Shown: positions 48,201 through 59,700 of the stretch, in pieces
How positions within the stretch are numbered: position 1 is the stretch's first letter
Layout of the letters: each line of letters begins with the position of its first letter
DNA from: Shinisaurus crocodilurus
Taxonomy: Eukaryota > Chordata > Lepidosauria > Squamata > Shinisauridae
NCBI GenBank assembly: GCA_021292165.1
Contig: CM037876.1
Coordinates: 111,543,379-111,607,378 of the forward strand
Direction of reading: 5' to 3'
Length of the DNA: 64,000 bases
Notes under the pieces: model-generated
The model's input: only the letters and a program-made list of their open reading frames with translations
Told to the model about the DNA's origin: nothing
Database searches by the model: none
Program-made: the position numbers and the translations under genes

Positions 48201-51200
48201 ACTTATACTTAATGAAAATCTCTATCTTCTTTCCCTCTACTTATAAAAACAAACAACCTAGCTTTAAAAAAATATATACTTTCACATTTCCACATTACTT
48301 CACTTCCCAAATTTTTAGCCCATATTTAGTTGGTTCCTTTCCATTACTCATTCTCAATGCTAAGTTTCATCCAGGCTCAATACATTTTTTCCAATAACCA
48401 ATTACTATTCAGGTTCTAATTCAATATTAAACTTTATCCTTATTTTACTCAGCAACTAGTCGTTTTTCTAGTCCCATCCTTCCCAAGCATGCCCCCTTCA
48501 GAATCAAAGTCACCACATTAATGAAAAATACAAAGAAAACCACCTCAGACTGGAGAAGTTCTCCTTTCTCTCAAAGGGGTTCCTCTCACCAACCCCTTTA
48601 GGTCCAGATCCATGAATGCTGTTTGGATCACTATCAGCAATCGCTTTAGATTTCTCCCATTTGGATTCCTCCCACCAATCCATTTGGGGAACTAAACCCT
48701 CTTACTTCTTTCATAAAAAGCTCTCCCTTCCATTCCAATAGACAGCAATGATCATAACATGGGTCAAACTATTTATCCCATCCAATAATCAGCAAACCAT
48801 TTCCCACGATCAAACACAGTATTCACAATATACATCTTTTTCAGGCTCATGTTCCACAAAACACAATTTTTTTTCTTGTAAGCCCCTGTAAATGGCTTCC
48901 TCCAAGTAGCCCAGCAATTGTCTTTCCAGTTCTCTGTGGATGGCTTCCCCGTTACATTCCCGAAAGCATCTTTGATGGCAAGGTCTTTCTTATATGGTTG
49001 AACTTCTCTGTAGTTTTCTTCCTGCTTCTGCGAAATCAAGCATTTTTCTTTAAAAATCCCCTCCACTTTCCTTTCTCTCTTTGAAGTTTCAGTTGCTATC
49101 TCTCGCAACATATCAATCTTCCCCTAGTCCTCCCTGTTCTGTTCAAGCTTCACAGACGATCGGTCACCCTCTGTATTATCTTGGAACTTTTGAATTATTT
49201 GTACAGTCCACACTTCTGATTTCACCAACCTCCCCAGCAGTTTTTTTTTTTTTGTTTTTTTTTTAATGCTTCAGATATAACCATCAGCTCTTCGGCTAAC
49301 TTCTGCCATGAATCATGAGTAGCCATCTTGTCTGTGACGCAGTATAAATTTAACAGACAGCTACTCCTGCTTTAGACTTTTCCAAAATCAAAAATAAAAA
49401 GAGTTACAATACCTCTTTCTTTCTCGTTTCAAAGCACATTTGTTGATCTTCCCATTGTGAAATTTTTAAAGCATATTGTCTTGTTAATATTCCAGAAGAA
49501 AGGATATTTAGTCCTGATTGTGGATAAAATTTCTCTTTGTTCCTAATTAGCCATAAATCTTTAAAAAATGGAGTTGTCGATCTTCACGTTCTTGAAAAAA
49601 GAACTCCAAACGAAACGGCAAGCGATGATGGATTCTCCCAATCTCTACCCCTCCCCAAGAGAAGCTGCAACAGCCGATGCCACCGCAAGTAACTCACAGA
49701 GACAGCATTTAGAGATATGCCGGGAATCACTCTTAGATCATCCTCCTGTTCCGAGGAAATTAACCAGCCAAGATAACCTTTTGACTGGATTTCACGCCGT
49801 GCTGGTCCCCCATAGTCCTGTGGAAGCGTTAGGTCAACATTTTAAACTCCAACGGAAGCCTTCCATTGCTCATTTTGAAGATGTTCTTCATTAAAACTAG
49901 TTGCTGGCCAGGTCATAAAAGCTCTTTGGGAGTGAACCAACATAAGACCGATAATCTTGTATTTCTTCATAACTGACAATAATAGATATTTCTAAAAAAT
50001 AGCTGTCAGTTTCTGTGGTGATAGTGTCTCAAATCATCATAAGCTTCAGTTGCTTCCAAGAGTTTACTGATACATCCACAATCACATGATAAATTCCAAT
50101 AAATATCAAAAGCTTGTGAATGCTGATATTTAGTGGCAATTCTTACAGTTTTAGGATATCTGGAGAAAAACGTCAAATTCTTGTGTGAAATGGTTTGTGT
50201 TCGACGTTTACTGATATCTTGCATCAATACTAAAGTAATAAAAATATAATAATAATAACAACAACAACAACACAAAATACAGGAGTGGATGTGGATGAAC
50301 AAACTGAAACTTAAACCAGACAAGCTGGATGTGCTATTTGTTGGACCATTGGTCTGATGGACCTATAGTCTGATCCAGCATGGCTCTTCTGATGCTCTTA
50401 TGGCTCCGCTCCACTGACCTGGGACTAGCTGTACAGTCTGTTCAAGATGACATTGCACTCCTCCACAGCAGTAGGTACACAGCTTGGTGGCACTCCTGGA
50501 TCTTGTGCTTCTTACCAAATTCAGCTAGTTTGCCAACTGCAGCCTTTCCTGAAGAAATTTGACTTGGACCTGGTTACTCATGGCCCAGTTATATCCAGGT
50601 TGGATTACTGTAATGCTCTCTACACAGTGCTGCCTTTGAAAATATTTATTTATTTATTTATTTATTATATTTATTAATCGCCCATCTGGCAGTGGCTGGT
50701 CACCCGGCCACTCTGGGCAATGTACAATTAAAGCAATACAATAAAACAATACAATAAAATATGATAATTAAAACAGTAAAAAAAATTCTTTTAAAATCCT
50801 AACCCACCCCATATTCCTGCCTGAACAGCCATGTTTTTAATGCACGGCGGAAGCTCATCACGGAGGGGGCATAGCTCACTAGGGAGGGAGTTCCATAACA
50901 TGGGGGCCGCCACAGAGAAGGCCCTCTTCCTAGTCCCCACCAGCCTGGCTGCTCTGGCTGATGGGATAAGGAGAAGGCCGTCTGTGGCAGATCTTGTTGA
51001 GCGGCCTACTTGATGTTGCTGGAGGCGCTCCTTGAGATAAACTGGGCCGGAGCCGTGTAGGGTTAATTCAACACCTTGAATTCGGCTCGGCAAGCAACTG
51101 GTAGCCAGTGCAACTCCTTAAGCACTGGCGTGATGTGATCACGCCGGCGGCTGCCCTTAATCAGGCGAGCCGCCGCGTTCTGTACCAGCTGAAGCTTCAG

Positions 51201-54200
51201 AACCGTCTTCCAGGGTAACCCCACGTAGAGCGCATTGCAGTAGTCTAGGCGAGAGGAGACCAAGGCATGAACCACTGATGGGAGCAGATGATTAGGAAGG
51301 TATGGGCGCAGCTGCCGTATCAGATGGAGTTGATACAGCGCTGTCCGGCTCACAGCTGACACCTGAGCCTCCATGGACAGCTGGGAGTCTAGAATGACCC
51401 CCAAGCTGCAGACCTGGTCCTTCAGGGGGAGATGTACCCCATTCAGCACCAGGTCAACATCCCCTAACCTCCCCTTGTCTCCCACCAGAAGTACCTCGGT
51501 CTTGTCAGGGTTCAGTTTCAACTGAAACTATTCTGAGAATAGTTCAGAAATGGCAATTGGTGCAAAGTGCCAGAACCAGAATTTCAACTGAAGTCTGCCA
51601 GTTAAACCATAAAACTCTGATCATAGTTATCCACTGGTTATCTATTTGTTTCTGGGCTTAATTCAAAAAGCTGCTGTTAACCTTTAAAGCACTTAAGGGC
51701 ACAATCCTATGCATGTTTAGACAGGAAAAAGTCCAACAGCATGGCTGGCTGGGGCATGCTGGTAGATACATGTGCATTTTAGAAAAACATGCATTCATCA
51801 AAAGGATCTTTTTAACATTGGCAATAGTGTGCCTTTGGCAAAGAAGACAGCCCAAAACAATCCACATGCACAAGCTTTTTCAAGCAATGGGGAATTTTAT
51901 TGTCTAGGGGCCATAGGATCGTTCCTTAAATCTGATGTACCAGAAATGAGTGTTTTGTACTTGTCACAGTCAAGTTTGCAGTTAGCTTTCTGCAAACATG
52001 GATATTTTCATGATCAGAATATCTCCTCCTCTTGTATTGTTTACCCAATCTTATTATATTTTCAGGATTTAGAGATTTAAAATACAAGATGTTTCTGACA
52101 CATAAATTCCTAAAGTTGGCCATACAGATGACATGAAGATCACTATCTACAGGACTTGAGGGAGAGAAATAATACTTGTCCCAAGAGATAACAGTTTATG
52201 TAATTTCTGTATTTTTCTGTACTTGAGCAGGTGACTTGGGAGTAATAAGAAGAAGCAGCTGTGGGGAGACTTGCTCATATTCTGTTACACAAATTATTTT
52301 AACTTGCATTGCCAAAAAATAAAATAAAATAAAAAATACAACTGAAGAGCTAGACAGAGGACTTCCCTACAATTACTTTCTTCAGGTCACTTGATAAGGT
52401 CCTTTCTGCTTGTGAAGTCAGAACTGCTAGTGCATTGGGAGGAGACTTTTGCTAGCAGATCTCATATTACAGAACTGTAACCTTATGGAGGCCCATAATA
52501 TCTTATAGCTTGCTTTCCATCGATGGATCAAACTGTTTTCATTTACTGATTTTTTAAAATGTATCCAAGCTGCTACTGTTCTTTTGACTTTGTTTGAATT
52601 ATTTTTATATCATTTTTATCATTCTACATTTTTGTCTTTTAAATGCCAATTAGTTCTTATTAGTTGTGGTAAGATAGCTAAGGCCACAATCCTATACAGG
52701 AGCCCAGTTGAGGCATTTGCCTGAATGTGTGAGGGAACGTGTGAGGGCCGTTCACAGTGCCTTGTTCCCTCAGTTCCCTTGCATACCAGCTTCCACCCTC
52801 TCGTAGGGACGTATGAGAAATTCATTTCAGTTCTGTTTTGATCAGGATTTACCCAGTTCACACCTGGCTCGAACACAGACTTGGGTGAAATCTGTGGTTG
52901 GTCCGTACATTTCTGAGTTTGCAATGTGATTTGTGGACCCCCAAAAATGTGTTCAAGAGCATGTGCACAACTGATGTGTACATTTGGAAAAATACACATG
53001 AAAATATGCACAGGTTTTCATGCGGGGAAGAAAGAAAAACAAAGCTTGCAATCTGATACGGACTCTAGTTGGAACAAGCTTTGAGATGGAATTTGGAGAA
53101 CTTTGGTGAGCTCAAGCTTTGCTGATTCACCCATCCTTACCCCGCAGTCTCCGATCTTGCCACATTGAGCAGCAAGGTCTGCAGGGCTGTTCTACATGCC
53201 TTTGCTTGGACATGAGTTGAACTAGAAGCAAGAACGGAGACCAAGGAGGGACGTGCTGGTGTGCACGGGGAGATTGGGGGCAGGGCCAACATGCTCAACC
53301 CCATCTCCCTACACAGATTTAGCTCTCAGGCATCCGGGCAAATGCCTGAACAAGGCTTGGTAGTACATCCCATTATACCTCTGTTTAGGCATGCATAGGG
53401 CTGAGCTGCATGAGACTGAACTCTCTGAACCAGGAAGTCCTTGGCTGAAATCTCGCTTCAACCCCAAATGCAATAGGTGGCCTTACACAAGCCACGCTTC
53501 CTTCAGTCTCAGTTCCCCCTTTATAATATGGATAAAACAATACTCGAATATCCCCCACAGTTGTTGTAATGATTACTGGGAAACTGTACGCAAAGTGCTT
53601 TGAGCACTTGAAATGCGATCTATAAATAAGTATTAAGTCTTCAAAACATGAGGTGACTCTTGCTGTTTCATGTGCCAATGCGCCCTTGAGTCCTTTAAAT
53701 GTCTTCCTTTTTTAGCCTTTTAAATATTTTATTTAAGAATTAAATTTGCTCATTCCACTCAAATACCAGCCTTCCTTAAAATAAATTTCCCTTTGATCTT
53801 TACTGCATCTAACGGTAAGCCCTTTTACACTCATGTTGAACATCTGGTGAAAGACGAAGTTTGCCACTTCAAAGAAAACTGTCAGTCTGAAATATTAGTG
53901 ATTAAACTCATAGATTTCATGGCCAACCTCTATTACGCTAATAATATATCATGTCCCAGTACAAGTGAGGTGAACATTCTGGCTCTCCTATGTAACACAG
54001 CTGCCCAAAGGGCTGGAAAAAATGTTTCATGATCAATTTACATGTGATTAGCCAACTGGGTCTGATTAAACTGTGTATAACTGAAGATCAGGAATAAGGC
54101 TGGCTATTTATAATCCCTCCACTTATGCAGTTTCACAGCTCCCAGGAAGCAAGTATTAAAAAGCATATCAGGAGAGAAGTGTTCTGCTTTTTTGTTTGTA

Positions 54201-56742
54201 TGGGGAAGGTTTTAAAGTTGTCTCCCACTTTAAATTATTGATGTGGTTATGATTTAATTTGTATAAATTCACACAGAAATCTTTCTGGAAAATGATAATA
54301 TCCAGAAGGCATTAAAGTACAGACACTCCTCCTCCTAGTGGCCAACTCAACAATTGCAGCAGGTTAGGTTTAGAGGATATATGTGACGAGTCTTCAGTGC
54401 TTTATGGACAGCAGGGTAAATAGATTGTTGTCAATCTGCAGAGCTTAACCAATCCAGCCCACGCCAGAGTACTATATGCTAAAGTACGGGAAAACCAAGC
54501 TATTGTTGCCACGTTGTGCTTTCCTTGCACCAGAGGACCATTTCACAAGACCCTATTAGCTATGGGAGAGCTACTGAGTGTATGGCAGGCACCTGATTGC
54601 TTCAGTATTCATCCAGATTATGTGTCATCCCACCATCACTCAATTCACTTTCAAAAGCTTTGCAGTGGGGGCATACCAAGTTGCTTCCTGGGCATACTGT
54701 GAAATCATCAAACGACCACTTCACCATGGATTCAGTGTATATCATACATAATCCACATCAATAATCAACATTTCACTACACTAAAAGGATTGTGTAAAAT
54801 GAGTCCAGAGCTGGCATGAAGGGGAATGTCCAATAGTGGCACTGCAATTTGTGGGCTTTTGGAAATATGTTGCTCTGAGCACTAGAAAAATCACTAGCTT
54901 CAAGCTTCTACTACAGGCATTGCCGCTTATGAGGGAAGCTGCTGGGAGGAAGCTTGCTCCCTTTAGGATTCTGAACAAACAAAGCTTCTGTGCCATCATT
55001 CATTCCAAAAGTAACTTCTGAACCAGCCTTTTGTGAAGGCCTTCATCTTGTAAGATGTTGGCCCTAATTTGAAGCCATGGCTTTGGGCATTCGCAGAAAA
55101 TATTTGATCTTCTGCTTGGGTTTTATTTTATTAGCTAAAGGAAGAAAAGGGTTTACCAACAAATTCTGAAATCTAACCTAGATTTAAATCAGTCAGAAAA
55201 ACATTTCAGCAAATATAGACTCTGCTTTTAATGTTTTAAAAGTAGATGGTGGAGAGGGGTTAGAATTAGAAAAACATCCCTCTTGCAACAAAAAAATGTT
55301 TACACCGCCCCTTGTAGTTCCCAGCTAAAAGTTACAGATAATGTTCATGATCCAAAATAGCGCATGCACACCATCTGTGAACACACCTGGGTTTTTTGGA
55401 CATTTTTTCTCTGAGTTTCCGCCACAGAACTTCTCATGCTGCATTTCAAGCACCCTAGAGTTTAAAAATCTGTTTTGGGGCTTGGAAAGAAAATTGTTTA
55501 AAAATGGAAACAAGGGAGGGGGGATAGTTCACAATTACATGTGGCAATTTTTCTTTAAGCAGCTGCTTTGCAAAGGTGCCCCCCCTTGCTTTTTAAACTT
55601 AGGGCAGTTTAAAATGCAGTTTGGTGGTTCCTTAAGATAGGATTTTGAAAATCCAGCAAACATGTTACCAGCTCAATTCATGTGCATAAATGAATAGGCA
55701 ATGTAAGACTGTTATTGCATTCTGTTCTGTTGGCAGAGAGACTGCATTTAAAATCGCCTCCAAAGAAGTTTCCTTGGTGTCAGATCTTAACTTTTTTACC
55801 ATGTCCTAGAACACACACAGTCAGAGACTCTGGAGTGTGAAACAAAGTCTAACCAGCAACTGGCCTTGAAGACAACAACAGAAGCCAGAGTTAAAATTGT
55901 CTTATTAATAATAGTCAAGCAATAGGTGTCAGATTTTGTAACCTGGCTGGTAGCCTTTAATATAACACTGGTTTGTGATGTAGTAATGAATTAGTTTTAT
56001 TACCCAACTGAGAAAAATGTGCAGGCCTAGTGCTTCTACATTTTGCTCTGAAGGGGAATGAAACCATGGAAGAGGAGACTATGAAGGAAAGTTTCCCACG
56101 CCCAACAAAGCCAGAGCTAGTGTTTCCACACATACTGCATGTACGGTGTACAGATATCGCAGAATGGGAGCAACAGGCCTGGGAATTGGCAGGAATGCTT
56201 GGTTTAAAGCTGAAGTACACATGAAAAACTATTTATTTATTTATCTGTTATATTTATACCCCGCCTTTTTTCCTGCAAGGAACCCAAGGCGGCTTACATA
56301 ATCCTCCTCCTCCTCTCCATTTTATCCTCACAACAACCCTGTGAGGTAGGTTAGGTTGAGAGTCAGTGACTGGCCCACAGTCACCCAGTGAGTTTCATGG
56401 CTGAGTGGGGATTTGAACCCGGATCTCCCGAGTCCCAGTCCAACACTCTCACCACTACGCCACACTGGCTCTGAGGGCACCCTTCTCAGATTTCTCTATA
56501 ACTGTGGAGGCTAAAGCCTGTGTGTTTTTTTTTTAAAAAGCATTAAATATTACTCAGTAATAGGTGGTTCAACTTCTGAATGGCATTTTCAGGACAGAGC
56601 AAACCTGTTTCATGTTTTCTAGTTGAGCAGGACCATGGATATTTTATAGAAGTAGTAAGGCCCACTATTGATGGTGGAACATTTGTGGCAGTGGAAACTT
56701 CAAAGGTGAAAAATAATATTCATTTTTATTTCCTTACTTCTA

Positions 56743-56773
<31 letters not shown>

Positions 56774-59700
56774 CGGTATATATATATATATCACAAGTGG
56801 TTTGGTTTACTTTGTCGGTCCAAAAATTAAGATGTAGTTGTTAAGTAATGCTGTCGAACAGATCAGACAGGATTCAGAGTCAGGGCCGAGCAAACAAATT
56901 CAGGAAGCATGTTCTAAACATGCCAAACAGCTTTAAGCAGCTACCCACTTCTTCCTGCTCCCTTTTTAGGGGCTGCTGACATGCAGGGATGTTGAAGAGT
57001 CCTTGGTCTCAAGTCACGAGTCGAGTCACGAGTCTTTGGGCCCGAGTCTCGAGTCTGAGTCCAAGTCCTTGGTCCAAAATGGTGACTCACGAGTCACAAG
57101 TCACGAGTCACTCCCAAAGCTGACTCCACGAGTCCCTATTAAAATCAATGGGGGTTTTTCCCAACAAAATAAGGCTACTTCAGATGTGTGGTTTAAATAA
57201 ATTCTAGGCACAAGTGTGCCTTTTTATTTCAAAACTCTGCCACTGATTTTGGCAAGAACAGACCAGGCAGAAAAACCCAAAATAACCAGGCAGGCAGAGG
57301 AGGCAGGGAACCCCAAAGCAGGCAGGCAGAGGCCTTTGTCTTGGACAATTCAACTGTTGAACTGGTCAAGAAGAGACCAGGCAGGCAGAGGAGGCTGGGA
57401 ACCCCAGACAGGCAGGCAGAGGCAGCCAAACCCAAAATGTCTGAAAGGTTGCATTTTAGAAAAATGATTTTAAAAAATAAACTTGCTGTACTTCCTAAAA
57501 CTTATCCATGTTGCATTTGAGGAACATGATTTTTTCTAAATGTTTGGCCCCCATTCTGGCAGGGATGTTGAAGAGTCCTTGGTCCCGAGTCGAGTCCCGA
57601 GTCTTTGGACCCGAGTCTAGAGTCGAGTCTAGAGTCCAAGGTCCAAAATGGTGACTCGAGTCGAGTCCCGAGTCCCTCCCAAAGCGGCGGCCCATGGAGG
57701 GAGCGGGAGGGACTCCGCGAGAGGAAGAAGAGCTGCCCTTCCTCCCGCGGAGACCCTCCTGCTCCCTCCATGGGCCGCCGCCGCCGCCACTCACCGTCCT
57801 TCCCTCGTCCCTACTCCTGCCGCCGCCGGGGGCAGGGATGTATTACGAGCCCTCCCTGGGCTCGTAGTTCTCCGCGGCGGAGCGGCCCAAACTCGCTCTT
57901 CTGAGCGGCGCAGAGCATTCTCTGCGCCTCTAGAGTCGCTGCCGCCTCGACGCCTCACCTCGCCACCACCCCGCTGCCGCCCTCACCTCACCGCCGCCGC
58001 CCTCACCTCCACCTCCCTCACCTCACCTCCGCCGCCGCTGCCCTCACCTCACCTCCACCACCGCCGCCCTTGCCTTTGTCACCGCCGCCGCCCTCACCTC
58101 CTCCTCCTCCGCCGCCGCCGCCATCAACCTCATCGCCATCGCAACATAGCACGCCGCATCACGCCGCCAGCGCCATCGCTCTGTTTTTGGCGGGGTTGCT
58201 GTGGTTCCTCCTGCCAAAAACAGAGCGACGGCGCTGGCGGCGTGACGCGGCGTGCTGTGTGCGATGGCAACGGCGATGGCGACGAGGTCGACGGCGGCGG
58301 CGGAGGAGGAGGAGCTGAGGGCGGCGGTGGCGGCAGCGGTGGCGGCGGCGGTGGCGGTGGCAGAGGCGAGGGCGGCGGCGGCGGAGGTGAGGGCGGCGGC
58401 GGCGGAGTCCTTGGGCTCGAGTCCCGAGTCGAGTCTCGAGTCCCACATAAATTATTGGGACTCGAGTGGGACTCGAGTCAGAGGGGGGACTCAGTCGGAC
58501 TCACAAGTCGAGTCCCCGAGTCCGAGTCCCCATCCCTGACCAGTGCTGAGTAAAGGGGAATTATCACTTCACGCGATTTGGAAGCTATACTTCTATTAAT
58601 GCAGCCCAAAAGAGCATTTGCCTTCTTTGTAGCCACATCACATTGCTGGCTCGTATTCAGTTTGTGATCTACCACAATTCCAAGATCCTTCTCACTTGTA
58701 GTATTGTTGAGCCAAGTGTCCCCCATTCTGTAACTCTGCATTTGGTTTCCTTTTCCTAGGTGCAGCACTTGGCATTTATCCCTATTCAATTTCATTCTGT
58801 TGTTTTCGGCCCAGCGCTCCAGCCTATTGAGATCGCTTTGAATTTTGTTTCTGTCTTCCAGAGTATTAGCTGTTCCACCCAACTTTGTGTCATCTGCAAA
58901 TTTGATAAGCATTCCCTGCACCACCACCTCTAAGTCATTAATAAAAATGTTGAAGAGCACTGGGCCGAGGACCGAGCCCTGTGGTACCCCGCTCGTTACC
59001 TCTCCCCAGTTTGATTGAATATTTTAGCCATTTGATCAGTCCTCCATATTTTATATTCTTTCCAGTTATTTACAGTACAACTTTAGGTTTTATAGTAGTT
59101 TTTGCTCTTTGGGCTGTTGTACTAGCTAGCAGTTGATTGCAAATTCTGGAGATAGACAATGGCTAAAACAACAATAATAATCAAACTAAAGTAAACTACA
59201 GTACTTTCTTACTAAACAAGGAATTTATACTATTGTTATTAGCAACGGAAAATCTGCCGACTGTTCTCTTTAGAACAGAAGGAGGCATTAGCCATTTTTG
59301 TTCATGGATTTGTTGTGAAAGTCTGCTATTTCTCTCATAAGAAGGATAGCAGAAGAAGTAGTGGGAAATGGGGAGAAGATGACTCCTTTGCTGAAAAAGA
59401 CAGCAGAATGACTGGGCTGCAAGAGGAACAATGCCATCAGCCTTTGATACGTCCGGCTGCTCAGTCCTTGTTCTGGCCTCAACACCACACCTGAGGCTGT
59501 GTGTCTATCCTGGCAGTTAAACTCACATGCAATCCACTTCTTTGTAACTCAAAACCTCTTCTTCATTGAAACCCAACGTAACCAATAAACAACTAAATAA
59601 GAGTAGCCGGGTTACCGGCTAGATGGGCGATCTAGAAATACAATAAATAAATAAAATAAGTAATACATGATCAATATTTAATGGTAGATGGTTGAGGAAT

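Noticed and set aside
49568..49894. 108-codon plus-strand frame
   Set aside because: It is antisense to the LINE-like region on the minus strand and shows no domain.
57648..58553. 301-codon plus-strand open frame
   Set aside because: It lies wholly within the CpG-rich core and GAGTC-rich end of the family B element, consists of P, R, G and A runs, and has long counterparts in other frames.
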